A DNA stretch of 20,879 bases from Gnetum montanum (taxonomy: Eukaryota > Streptophyta > Gnetopsida > Gnetales > Gnetaceae). The first letter of the stretch is position 1, and the number at the start of each line of letters is the position of its first letter. Made by a program: the position numbers and the translations under genes. The stretch is from the NCBI GenBank assembly GCA_015680685.1, contig MNCI01023827.1:23140-44018 (forward strand), given 5' to 3'. Positions 1 through 10,332 of this stretch are shown one piece after another. Below the pieces are notes generated by a model, which was not told the DNA's origin, searched no databases, and saw only the letters and a list, made by a program, of their open reading frames with translations.

Positions 1-560
1 GCGTCACTGATCCCTCCCGTTGCCGCACCGCCGCCTCTGTACTCTCCGCGTTGCTCCTCCTAAGCATGCTGTGTTGCACCTCCTGTGCTGCTTGTCCGTT
101 ACAGAACGTAACTGTTCCCGCCACTTCTGCTGTCCTCTGCATCGCGCTGCTGTTTTTGATGCAACCGCGTCCCTGCTGCCGCATCACCTGCTGTTTTCTG
201 ACCGCTACTGTTGCCTCTTGACACGTCGCTCTGCCTGCGCTGCCACCCGCCACTGCCAGTTTCTCCCCCCACCGTCACTGGTTTTCGGCCGCCACCCGTG
301 CCCGAACAGTCTGTCTCATGTGCTCCCACTGACGCCCTCTGTTCCTCTGCCTTTGCCACCCGCGCCCGTAGCAACGCCAACCCTGTCAACGTTGTTTGCC
401 CTGCGTGGCCTGCTTCAGTCACCGCCGCCCTCTGACGCATCGCTGCTCCGGTTGCTGTGCTGCTGCACCTCCGCAGCCTCCACATTGCTCTCCCTGCGCT
501 ACCCCCAGCTGCTGCTCTCTCTTCGCGCCACCACTGCTGCATCATTGGGCATCCGATGAT
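1..560. other. C/CpG-rich low-complexity block, no recognised gene
   Basis: The block is rich in CCGC, GCTGC and CACC motifs. It is open on both strands (plus 20-559, minus 99-623) simply because its composition avoids stop codons. Neither translation shows a domain I recognise: the plus reading is Leu/Pro/Cys/Ser-rich and the minus reading is Gly/Ala/Arg-rich. Base composition falls sharply to AT-rich at about 560, suggesting a boundary between different source sequences. It could be a GC-rich first exon or an element leader cut by the window edge. I assign no product. Confidence 0.5.
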
Positions 561-639
561 TAAAATTTTTTTCATCAAAACGTTAGGCAATTTTTCAATT
601 TTCAGCCGACCAACCACAAACAAATAATATTTTTAATCA

Positions 640-1345
640 AGGGCCGCCGTTGTTGGACATCTTTCCTAATTTCCTAAAGTTTTATGGCTCAAGGGCTTGT
701 ATTTTTTATTTGTATTTTTTTGGGCTGAAATGACCCATAAGTTGTAAAATACAATGAACCTGGCCAAGAAAAGGAAAATTGCCAACACACGTACAACTCA
801 TGTACAACTTTCAAGCATGGATACATTGAACCTGGTCAAAGCAAACCCTAGCCAAAACCCTAGCCCAAACCTATAAATACCCTACCAATTCACACAAATT
901 GGAAGGAGGAGGATTCCGTCAGAAAGCAAGAATAAAGACAAAGAAGCAAAAGAACAAAGAGGCAAAGAAAAGCAAAGGCAAAAGCGACGAGAGAGAGAAG
1001 AAGATTGAAAGAGGCAAAGATTGGAGAAATTGGTGATGCACATCCGATTTTTGGCTTCCGATTTCTTCTCACATTAATCACATTTCGTCGTCACATCATT
1101 GTGTCACATCATTCCGGGGCTAGGCGTTTGACTTGCCGTCCACACTTGTGCAACTACGCTTTGACCGGTGCATATTCTTGTTTAAAAACAATACAATACA
1201 GTTTCATTTTTGCCTCTCATTTACATTATTTACTGTAGTTTATCTTCTGTTTACAATATAACTTTGTTTACGCTTTATTCATAATTCAGTACACTTTATT
1301 TACATTTCGTATCGTTGTTCATATTCCGTTTACACCGTTTACGAT
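640..1345 (+). repeat. LTR-like or element 5' region with TATA and purine-rich leader
   Basis: This AT-rich stretch contains a TATA box (872-879). A purine-rich leader almost free of T follows (about 900-1026), then a T-rich tail with seven TTTAC motifs starting at 1220, 1229, 1250, 1267, 1299, 1329 and 1338. An imperfect direct repeat around TGAACCTGG occurs near 754 and 828. The order upstream region, TATA, leader, T-rich tail resembles an LTR or the 5' UTR of the LINE that follows. No primer-binding site or clear TG...CA pair was found, so the identity is uncertain. Confidence 0.35.
872..879 (+). promoter_or_regulatory. TATA box (TATAAATA)
   Basis: TATAAATA follows a run of CCCTAGCC/CCCTAGCCC-type motifs and precedes a purine-rich leader by about 25 bases. 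This is the usual distance for a plant TATA box driving a retroelement or gene transcript. It is likely the promoter of the LTR-like or LINE 5' region. Confidence 0.45.
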
Positions 1346-1372
1346 AACCCAAGCGCTAGCCATAGCTTACGC

Positions 1373-1873
1373 TTGGGGAAGTCCTTGGTTGATTTGCGTG
1401 CGAACCATCCAAGGCACTCTACCTTCGTTCCCTTTTCCAGCTTGCCCTTAAGCGAAGGTAGAGTCAACTGTGGCTGTCCAACGATCTCTCGGTGTCTGTT
1501 TCCCTTCCAGCCTTACACCGACGATTTAGGTCAGTACAGGAGCGACCTAGGCCACCCAGATGACCGCACTGCCACACCAGATGACGGGTGGTGGTTGGTT
1601 GGCAAGAAAGGCCGAGTCGCCAACATGAAACCATCAGCCCCCAAAAGGGGGGCTCAATGCCCAAGAAAGGGATCCTCTGCGCAGGGAGAGGTCTCCAACG
1701 CTGCGCCAAGCGGGGGGCCACTTCCTAGGCCTGGGGGACCCAAGCAACTTTTGAAGGACGCCCTCCATGTGGGGCAGTCAGAGACGGTTAGGTCTACCAC
1801 GGTCAGTGAGACGGGTAAGTCATATATACACGCATTGTTTGGGTCCAATGCTCTGCACTCCGCGGGTGGCTAG
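1373..1873 (+). pseudogene. LINE ORF1-like remnant
   Basis: A 166-codon open stretch directly upstream of LINE ORF2. Its sequence is Gly/Pro/Ser/Lys-rich with short patches such as DDGWWLVGKKGRV and KSYIHALFG that resemble linker and N-terminal patches of plant LINE ORF1 proteins. No zinc knuckle or RNA-binding domain is visible, and reading continues only in broken frames from 1880 to 2200. Position between a promoter-like region and ORF2 is the main support. It could equally be untranslated 5' sequence that is open by chance because it is GC-rich. Confidence 0.35.
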
Positions 1874-2202
1874 CCAACGCGCACGCAGACAGAGCCAGAG
1901 CCGCGGAAAGGATCCCATGGAATGCCCAGCATCCCCAGGTTGGTGGGGGTAGGCCCTTCCCAAGGTGGTCTATCTCCACCACTGGTCATGAACTGGATAA
2001 ACACCAATCGGGGTTCGGCACGACCCAGCTCCCCTCTCGTAGAGAAGCAGAGCCTGCGCAAACAGGGAATGACGGTAGCCCCTCACATGGCAAAGGTTGG
2101 ACATCCCAACGCCCATGCCCGTCGACATAAGGCCACGCAGCTCTTTGTAGATTTGGGCGTGCAACCCACGCTCTAGGAGGTTTATCAACGTCCCATTTCT
2201 CC

Positions 2203-5200
2203 ATGAAAGTCCTCTCCTGGAATTGCAGGGGCCAGGGTATCTCATACAAATGACATACCCTACGTTGTTTAGTGCGAGATGAGAAGTGTGACATTATTTT
2301 CTTGCAAGAAACAAAACTTCAACAGAAGGAGGCTCAGGCGCTCCTTTGGCCTGGGTGGCACAGCCACCTGGTGCCCAGTAGGGAATGTGCGGGAGGTCTT
2401 GCGGTCCTCACCCGGATGGACTCGTACGTGCTGGATTTGTCCGATTGGTGCATTACGGTGCACCTGCCCAGGACAGACGTGTGGGTTACCAATGTGTACA
2501 AAGCGCAGAGGTGGCAGGCACGCCTTCAAAAGCTCTCGCAGGTCGCGGGACTAGTTCCCAAAAAGGCCAGCTGGTTGTTGACCGGCGATTTCAACCAACG
2601 GCTCTTCAGCTAGGAGAAGACCGGTGAAAATTTGGCGGAGCCCCCTGGGGCAACCGAAATACTCACGCTGTTGCAGCAAAATGGCCTGATAGACATGGAA
2701 ATCGTGGGCTACAAGTACACCTGGAGCAACCATAGGCAGGGCGCTGCGAGGGTCTAATCCCATATTGACTGGGTGTGGGCCAGTTAGAAATTACTGAACG
2801 ATTGGGCCATCCACGTTTATGGGGGTGCCCGCATGGCCTCTGACCACCGGCCCATCTTCTGCCAACTGGAGAGGGGAGATTTCCAGTGACCCCATCCCTT
2901 CCGATTTGAACGCACCTAGATCCGAAAGCCATGGCTTGGAAAGTTGATGCTGGACATCTGGCAAAAATACAACGCCTCGGTGGACCCGCGCGAATTTTAG
3001 AAGAATGGGTTGAAGACCCTGAAAAGCCAAATTAAAAATATCAGCCCTGCACATAAATACAGTTTTAGAACCTACCGTAGCCAGCTCCAAGCTAAACTGC
3101 AAGATATCCAGTCGCTGCAGGAGCACCAGGAGCATGGGGCAGACCACTCTGGGGAGGAACTCATCTTGCAGGTCGAGCTTCAGCTTCTGCACCACGAGGA
3201 GGAGGAGTATTGGCATCAACGAGCTCGCTTGCAGTGGCTCAAGGCAGGGGATCGGCACACAAAATTCTTGTTTTCTGCGGTGAAGGTGCACCGCGGTGCC
3301 CGACATGGACTGCTGCAAAGCCTCATGCAGGGCGATTTGCACCCGAGCTCGGGCGCCAATAGCTTCCTGCATTACTGGCAGCAGGTCTGGGAGTGGCAAC
3401 CAACGGAACCAATTTCGGTACCGGTGGAAAAAATCCTAGATCCGGCTGATAACTTCCGACTCCTGCAGCCCTTTTCGCGCCAGGAGCTTCACGATGCATT
3501 GTAGGAAATGCCGACAGACAAGGCGCCAGGGCCAAATGGCTGGCCCATTGAACTGTTCCGGGATTTCGAGGACGTCCTCGGGACGAACCTACTTGACGCT
3601 TTCAACCACATGTTGGCGTGGCGTCAGGTCTGTAAAGAAATTAACTGCTCTCGCATGGTTTTGCTACCGAAGATGGAAAATCCCACCTCCCCTGGCCATT
3701 TCCGCCCCATCGGTGTCTGTAATTGCCTGCTGCGGCTATTTTCTCGCCTGCTCGTGGCTAGGCTACGTCCGCTCATGACACGCCTCGTGGGTAAGCACTA
3801 GGCTACCTTTATGAAAGGGCGTCATCTCCAAGACCAGGTCTTACTGCTCCAGGAAATTCAGCACTTCCTGCGAGCGGCTAGATTACCAGGCCTCTACATC
3901 AAGTTGGACATCGCCAAGGCCTACGATTCCGTCAGTTGGGCCGCCTTATAATCTGTGCTGCACGCTAAAGGCTTTGACAAAGCCTTTGTTGACCTCTGCC
4001 TGTAGATCTAGCAAGGAGGGTGGTACTCTTTGGACATTGATGGACAGCTATAGGGCTTTCACCGGACTAGACGCGGGCTTTGTCAGGGGGACCCTCTCTC
4101 GCCGCTCCTCTTCCTGATGCTGATGGACCTCCTGCAAACATACTGTACGAAGGAAGGGGTCCAAGGGTTAAATGTGCACGGCATCCCATGCCTCACCGCC
4201 CATTTCTCCAACAATACCATGATCTACACCAAGGCAACGGTTCCGCAGGCCAAGGCAATTCTGAAGGCGCTGGATCGGATGCGCCGGGAGGTGGGCCTAG
4301 CACCCAACCCCGGGAAATTGGCCTTATATTTTACCCACACGCATCCTTCGATTCACAGCAAAGTCATCCAAATCTTGGGAATTCTCCCAAGGGAGGCGGC
4401 TAACAGATATCTGGGCATTCCCATGCACAACTGGCACAGACAACAAACCTGGCAAATGCTCATTAAGAGAATCTAGCAACACGCGGCTCACTGGACGAAC
4501 AATTTCCTGTCCCGTAAGGGAAAGATGGTGCTGGCGTCCGCTGTCTTAGGGACCATGGCCAGGTTTGCTGCCTCTGTGGCCTCCCCGCCCCTGGGTGTCA
4601 CCACAAAGATCGACCAGATTATCTGTGATTTTGTTTGGTCTGGCGGTAAGGGGGGAAAGCGGATGCACCTAGTGGCTTGGATGAAAATCGCTCGGCCCCG
4701 TTACGCAGGGGGCATCGGCCTCCTCCCCTTCAAGCTTGAGGTATCCTTAGGACGTCACAGACTCCTTCAGCGCCTGTACACCGAAAATGAGGACCCCTTC
4801 CTTTGGATTCAAATTTTGAGGAACAAATACAGGCCCTGGACGGTGGTAAATTCTGACTCCTACATTTGGCAGCAGCTCTGCACACAGGGCAGATCGTTGG
4901 GCAACGCTGAGGTGTTCTCTCTCCACCCGCGTCAGCTCCTGCAGAAATGGTTTCCAGCCAATCCGTCCTAGATGCGACTGTGGTAGGGTATCCTCCCGGA
5001 AAAAATTAAAGCCTTCGGGTGGTTGATCCTCCACCAGGCCCTCCCTATTCATGCCGCTCTGCAGTCTCGGGAACTGGATATCAGTACCCAGTGCCCTCTA
5101 TGTAACCAACATGTTGAAACTTTGCAGCACTTCGTTCATGAATGCCACATGACCACGCAGTTATGGCGAACGACTGGACTCCACACTCCAGAATTCTCTG

Positions 5201-5505
5201 GGAATTCGGCTACGTTGGTGGCGCTCTGGATCCTGTGGCGGGCCAGGAATGATTGCATTTTTAAAGGAGTGGCTCTCCCTCCCGTGAGTGTCCTCTCCAA
5301 CAGGATTGGCAAGTTTTGGCAAGAAATTACCTCCGCTATGGCGCCGCTGCAAACGAGAACACAGGGGGTTTTTGAGGGATTGCGTTATAGGACCACCCCC
5401 CACATCGTAAACCAGAGCCCGGTGCCCCAGGGGTAGACCCTGGAGGAGGAGAGACACGAGCTAAAGGGGGGGGAGCCACTGACATTCCTGGGGAGCAAAG
5501 CCTGA
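2203..5505 (+). pseudogene. LINE ORF2 fossil: AP endonuclease, reverse transcriptase, zf-RVT
   Basis: Reading from the ATG at 2203 (MKVLSWNCRG, the usual start of plant LINE ORF2) gives one continuous frame of 1100 codons to a TGA at 5503. Endonuclease landmarks are FLQETK (2311-2328), GDFN (near 2584), IDWVW (near 2764) and SDHRPI (near 2836). RT landmarks are DKAPGPNGWP (near 3517), an LDIAKAYDSVSW block (near 3904), CQGDPLSPLLF (near 4081) and LSRKGKMVL (near 4507). A CPLC...H...C zinc-binding tail lies near 5092-5145. Seventeen in-frame stops interrupt it: TGA at 2251 and 2887, TAA at 2755 and 3949, and TAG at 2611, 2785, 2917, 2998, 3502, 3799, 4003, 4009, 4051, 4474, 4969, 4984 and 5434. 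The catalytic FADD box reads FSNN. No frameshift was needed to follow the protein. The product would have copied the element RNA into DNA at a nicked target; it is now dead. Confidence 0.93.
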
Positions 5506-5688
5506 ACTTCCCTGCACAGGATTGGATGGAGAGCATCCCCAACAAGCGAAAGATCGGCATCGCCCAAATTATTGAAGAAAATCGACGCTGCCGCGCAGCC
5601 GGATCCGGCCAGCCCAGTACTAGTAGTTGTAACTAATTACTGCCCAGGTCTCCCGGTCGGTGGCCGACGTGGGTGGACATGGTGCCTT

Positions 5689-5713
5689 GGGGGGGGGGGC
5701 GGGGGGGCGGGGG
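5689..5713 (+). other. G-rich tract (G11-C-G7-C-G5), potential G-quadruplex
   Basis: Three G runs of 11, 7 and 5 separated by single C residues lie in the 3' region of the LINE, about 200 bases before the A tail. The runs could supply four stacked G tracts. The same region is open in frame with ORF2 from 5506 to 5796, but that translation is Gly/Leu-rich and looks like untranslated sequence. Confidence 0.7.
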
Positions 5714-5907
5714 ACGTCCTCTTGAGGATTTGTTTGTTTTACATTGGCGGTTTGGTTGGCCTTCCGCCGGCTGGCAGGCCTATGGCGAGGTGGCCCTAGG
5801 AGAGTTCCCGGTGATTTCCTTTGCCGGCATGGGGCCAGCAGCCCTGGCCCGCACTGTACAAATGTATAGCTTCTTTTTTTTGAATTTACTCAACTCGACC
5901 TTTTTTG

Positions 5908-5916
5908 AAAAAAAAA
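5908..5916 (+). other. LINE A tail
   Basis: Nine consecutive A residues follow a T-rich stretch at the end of the GC-rich LINE body. Immediately after, the sequence switches to AT-rich DNA that reads as gypsy pol on the other strand. This marks the LINE 3' junction. Confidence 0.75.
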
Positions 5917-6239
5917 TAATTTCCATTTTAACTAGTATTTGCTAATAAGTATTTTTGGATATTTCTTTAGTTTTGGTATGTAAGCCATTAAATACAACCT
6001 TTCTAGTTTTTATTTCATGAGAGGTTTCATTTAAAAATATGACATCTCTTGATATATCTTCTTCATTAATTTTAGAAAGTTTGAAACATTGATAATGTAT
6101 TTCACCTTTGGAATATAAAAATTCATAAATATGATGATCATTATCAAAAACTTGGAAAGAAATGAAGTTATCTAGAATAGAATAAGATAACTTTTTAACA
6201 ATAATTTCAAAATCCCATGCATTGTATTGAAATGGAACA

Positions 6240-6640
6240 TCTTAAGTAATGGCCATTTGAGCTAATGCATCAAGAACATAATTTTCTTTTCTAGAAATAT
6301 GTTCAATGAATATGTGATCAAAGTCCCTACAAATTTTGAGTATGAAAGATTTATATGCTTTCATGATAAAATCTTTATCATTGGAAATTCCATTAATTGA
6401 TTTACTATAAGTTGAGAATTTCTATAAATTTTAAGTTTCAATAAGTTATAATATTGAGCCAACTTAATCCCATGTATAAGCGCATTGTATTAAACCATGT
6501 TGTTGGTCATTCGCTATGTAAAATTGATAGCTTTAAGGATATAAGCTTCACCAAGAGGTATAAGCATTATTCCAGCTCTAGATTCTTTCTTTGAAGAGGC
6601 TATATCCACTTTTAATATCTAAGTTTTTAAGTGAGTAAAA
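6240..6640 (-). pseudogene. RNase H domain of gypsy element
   Basis: The minus-strand translation gives KVDIASSKKESRAGIMLIP, then MTNNM..YNALIHGIKLAQYY, then NSQLIVNQ, and ends ISRKENYVLDALAQMAIT. These correspond to the RNase H landmarks D-G-(x)-S-K-(x)-G-(x)-G, the TNN-(x)-AEYEAL helix, the D-S-Q-L block (Asp replaced by Asn here) and the final R-x-N-x-x-A-D-A-L-A helix. Stops lie in the middle (near 6515 and 6490) and a one-base frame change is needed near 6390. In the live element it would degrade the RNA strand during reverse transcription. Its position soon after protease, without RT between, is unusual. Confidence 0.8.
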
Positions 6641-7106
6641 TCTAAAAAATTAGCCCTTTGATCAATATAATAATGATCATTATCAAAATTTGGCTTATCT
6701 ACTAATGTTTCAACAATTAGAATCTCATTTCTATCCTTGCCTTTTTCTAGTAGTGGAAGGTGACTAACAAGGAAAGTTTTTCCATCATGTTGATGAGAAG
6801 GTAGGGTATCTTCATTAATTTCCTCAAATTCTCTAAAAGGTTAATAATATTAGGTGGAATATGTATAAGTAAAAAGGTTTACTTTTGGCATTTCACTCAC
6901 ATTATCATTTTTAACATATTCACCAAGTCCAACTTCAATAACTATAATAAAAAGATTAGCTTTTGATTTTCAAGTGGCTTACTTTGTTGATTGAAGCTAG
7001 TAACCACATGTTTATAGAAAGGTTCTCTTGGTATAATAATGTATTCAAATTTTTCTTTGATGGGAATTAATAATTCTAAAAAATATGATCTAGAAAAGCC
7101 TCTTAA

Positions 7107-7352
7107 CTAGGCTATGAAAGTTGACAATATAAGCACATCATAAGTGGGTAATATGTCAACTACTAAAATATCTATATAACACGTGAAATTAGCATATTGT
7201 TTTAGTTGCACTTTCACTTCTTTTAATGACCCCACCAAAGCTACATTGGATCCATCAAGTTGTATAACACTTCTCACTTGTGGTAACATTTGTGCTCCCA
7301 ACATTTTACATACTTCTAATAGCATGATACTAATAGGTGCACTAGAATCCAT
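7107..7352 (-). pseudogene. Retropepsin (aspartic protease) domain of gypsy element
   Basis: The domain begins NYLMDSSAPISIM, matching the plant gypsy retropepsin pattern L-D-S-G-A-x-x-x-I/V-M, but the catalytic D-S/T-G triplet reads D-S-S, so the glycine is lost. About 50 residues later comes a YIDILVVDILPTYDVLIL segment, matching the 'V-D-x-P-P-T-Y-x-x-L-L' flap/C-terminal strand of these proteases. In an active element this enzyme cleaves the gag-pol polyprotein inside virus-like particles. The reading frame stops at 7107 where the family would continue. Confidence 0.8.
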
Positions 7353-7409
7353 TAAATAATTATGAAAATTTTTACCTAAAATAATTAATATTATTTAAAA
7401 AGGTGATTA

Positions 7410-7640
7410 CTATTTCTTGGTTAACATGAAATTGCTCAAATTTTGTATTAATAAAGCATTAAAACTTTCTACAAAGTGAATTTGTTTTTTCATTGTTAGA
7501 GATTTTCTCTTATTGGTTTTAGGTATACTAACCATCTTTTGAATCATATCTTCCATTTCATTAAAATGCAAAATATTATACATTAAAATGTTGGCTTTAA
7601 CTCTTTTCAAATCTTCAACTAGATTATAAGCTTTGTGCTC
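7410..7640 (-). pseudogene. gag-protease linker remnant of gypsy element
   Basis: The minus-strand translation contains YNLVEDLKRVKANILMYNI followed by a Lys-rich segment and VESFNALLIQNLSNF. The 'Y-x-x-x-x-DLKR-x-KANI-x-x-Y' pattern is typical of the region just before the retropepsin in many plant Ty3/gypsy polyproteins. It is in the same frame as the protease downstream, separated by a stop at 7410-7412. The stretch continues upstream into a degraded gag C-terminus. No intact start exists. Confidence 0.65.
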
Positions 7641-8289
7641 ATCTTTAACTTCATGTTGAGAAGAGGTTTTTCTAAGTATAGAAGTTGGGTTTAATTATTA
7701 TTGAATATTTACTTGAGATGGTCCCATTTGGTTATTTGTGTTATTTTGACTAGGGATCCTTTTATTGGGAGAAGTATAAGTATTGTTCCTAATTTGTTAT
7801 TAAGGAGTATTTATAATGTTACTAAGTCTCAGGTAGCAAGTGTTGTATGTGTTGAAATCACTCACCATGACTTGTTCACATAAGGTAACTTTTTCATTAT
7901 CTTTTTTGTGAGGAAATTAAAAACCATAATTAGTGCTTTTTCATTTTGTTAGTTTTCAAGATTGACACCATGTAATGCTAAAAATTAGGAATAGGTTTTT
8001 TTAGAATGTTTCCTAGTATTATAAAGGCAATAATAATCATTGTTGATAGATATGTTTGGTTTATCAGATTTTATTATAGGGACCTTGTTATTATTTCGTT
8101 TTAGTTCAACTACTTTATTTGAAATTTTTTGAAGTGAAATCAATATTTGACTAATTTGATTCTACTAGTTTTCTATTTGATTCTACTGGTTCTTAGAGTG
8201 AAATGAGAAGTTACCGGTCAATTAGGGTCTAGGGTAAGAGATCTTCTGTGAAACATTCTATGAGAACTCTCTTTGCTCATAAAATTAAT

Positions 8290-10180
8290 AGACTAGGAAA
8301 TGTAAATGCTATTAAATTGTAAAATTAAGTTAAATAGAAAAGTAGCTTATATTATAAAAACTAAAATTGTAGTAGATTTCAAAAAAGAAATAGAACATTA
8401 AATTTAGAGTTTCAAAAAAGTAATCTTAAAACAAAATAATTTGATTGAAATAAACCACCCTACCAAAGTTAAAACCAATGTAAGAGCCGCTAAATAAAAT
8501 ATACAAATAGAAAACAAAAAACAAAGGTTTCAGTTATCCTTCTAGTGCTAAAAAATGAAAGTGTTGATGCAGAAAATTTGACAAGCAACAATACCCTTCA
8601 AAAATAAGTTTCAGAGACTATTGTCTAGGCTATCTCTCATATGGGCACAGAAATCCAGAAATAGTCTTACTTGGTAGAGCGTTATTATTAAACTGGTGAT
8701 TAATAGATAAATAACTTAGAAATGGTAGTTGGTTCAAAATTCAGCAATACTTAGAGAAAGCGTTATATGCACATAGGTCATAATATAAACTAAAATACAT
8801 AAGAAATTGAAATGCTCTTTAAGGTGAAATCATGATGTATAGATAGCTTGAGTAGTTTAAGATGACCCTATCTAAAACATTGATTAAAAAGACGAGTAAA
8901 TTAACTTCCAAAGCATTGCATTTAGTTAACAAAGCTTTATCAACACAAATTGAAAATGTAGAAAGAAACAGATCTCATAACAAAACTCTAAGAGAACAAA
9001 TTGTAAAAATGCTAACAAATTAAACCTTATTTGGAGATTAAAGTACTTAAATTAATTTCATGACATTAAAAGAAACAACTTAGTAAGTGTATGTGGTGCA
9101 TACGGAGTCAGAAGATGTTGCTAAAATATTGCAAAGCTACAAATAGAAAGGACATCTTTTAATGGAATAAAACTCTGACTATCAAAACCTAAACAAAAGG
9201 GTAACTAAGATACTTAGCTTTGCAACAATTTTCTAATGCTTTTTCCTAGACTGATAGCTTCATGCATGAGCTTGCTTGCCCATACCTCTAATAGGTAACC
9301 TCTTTCAGCAAGTCTTTGTACTTAGCCTTCTATTCCTCTAACAACTATTGATTTATGATTGGGGAAAAGGGAACTAAATCAAAGGGAATGAAAGGTTGTA
9401 ACTTCCCAGGAAAGTGATGGAACATTAGATACAAATTAAAGAAATATGAAAATTTTAAATCAAATGAACTCACCTCCAAGGGCTTTAGAAGATTTTAGTC
9501 TTCCTTTGGTTCTTCCTCCTTACTTTGCCTACCTATCCCTATATCATTGGTATCTGCTTTTAGGAACTTTTCCCCTTCAAACTATTTGCCTCTATTCGCC
9601 ACTTAGCTCCCTCCATCCTAAGATTGCATAAGTTACTGCACAACTCTTTCATTTACCTTTCCTAGGCAAGAGATGAACCATGTCTCCCTCAATAAGGGCA
9701 AGGCAAGATAGCATTCCAAAGCCCTCCCTCTAGCAGTCATCTTAGTTATGCATATTCCAAACACAGGATCTATAAATAAACATTGCAACTAGCCAAAGTT
9801 CTTTGGAAGCTCATCGTATAATGAGTTACACCAATTTATGAGCTCTGGAAGGTTGTTTTAAACTCAACCCCTGCGAAATCCATTTAAAATTGACTTCATG
9901 ATGATAATTTTTAGAAGTTATATAAATCTAGTGGATGCAGTCTTGTTGCAAGGGAAACTCTGACCTTGAGCATCTTGCATCAATATTGTATGTTCCTTTA
10001 AACACAACCACCTAGATAAGGATGGAATGCATCTGGATTTAATAAACAAAGTAATAAGAATATAAGTAATAATGAAACTGAAACACTCTTTACTAATACA
10101 GAAGAAATAGTATAGGCAGCAAACTATTCATCAATAAAATAGTTTCCTAGCAGTATAACAAAAAGCTCAATTAAACTATT
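8290..10180. other. AT-rich stretch without recognisable gene
   Basis: No coding pattern, RNA gene or repeat family is recognisable. Lower-coordinate parts may be leader sequence of the adjacent gypsy fragment. A TATA-like CTATAAATAA occurs near 9770 and a 61-codon open stretch at 9446-9631, but neither has supporting context. Confidence 0.5.
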
Positions 10181-10332
10181 ATCTATAAGAATGCAAAGAG
10201 ACACATACATTCATCCATTGATAGTACTTGTGAAATCATATCTATCATATTAGTAAAATATATATATAAGAAAAGGGATGAAAGGCTAAGCCGATACAGC
10301 AGGCTGGAACGGCCTAGTCTGAACCCAATTTC

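Larger units (their letters stand above)
1370..5916 (+). mobile_element. Degenerate L1-type LINE (non-LTR retrotransposon)
   Basis: The element has an ORF1-like stretch, an ORF2 with endonuclease followed by reverse transcriptase and a zinc-binding tail, a G-rich 3' region and a terminal 9-A tail at 5908-5916. That order is typical of plant L1-type LINEs. The 3' end is well defined by the A tail. The 5' end is not: a possible target-site duplication TAATTTCC at 667-674 and 5917-5924 would place the start near 675 and make the TATA/purine leader part of the element. The body is GC-rich compared with the AT-rich flanks. All coding capacity is destroyed by point mutations, including the RT active site. 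Confidence 0.9.
5930..8285 (-). mobile_element. Degenerate Ty3/gypsy gag-pol fragment
   Basis: Read on the minus strand, this AT-rich stretch gives, in order: a possible gag N-terminus (MSKESSHRM at 8283), a gag C-terminal region with a degraded Cys/His patch (CLYNTRKHSKKT, near 8010), a gag/protease linker (7410-7640), a retropepsin (7107-7352), an acidic spacer and an RNase H (about 6240-6640). A further roughly 100-residue spacer runs to the LINE junction at 5917. Stops and frame changes occur throughout. No RT motif and no capsid domain is recognisable. No LTR or primer-binding site was found for this fragment, and its low-coordinate end is cut by the LINE. Confidence 0.85.

Noticed and set aside
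20-623. Long open stretches on both strands (179 and 174 codons) as protein genes
   Set aside because: Composition alone explains the lack of stops; translations are low-complexity and both strands are open at once.
2203-5505. Recoded UAG (or U-to-C RNA editing) making the LINE ORF2 functional
   Set aside because: TGA and TAA also occur in frame, some stops look like former Trp (which U-to-C editing cannot restore), and the RT catalytic Asp pair is lost. Decay is the simpler reading.
9765-9785. TATA-like CTATAAATAA as a promoter
   Set aside because: No coding region, leader or element structure follows it; common by chance in AT-rich DNA.
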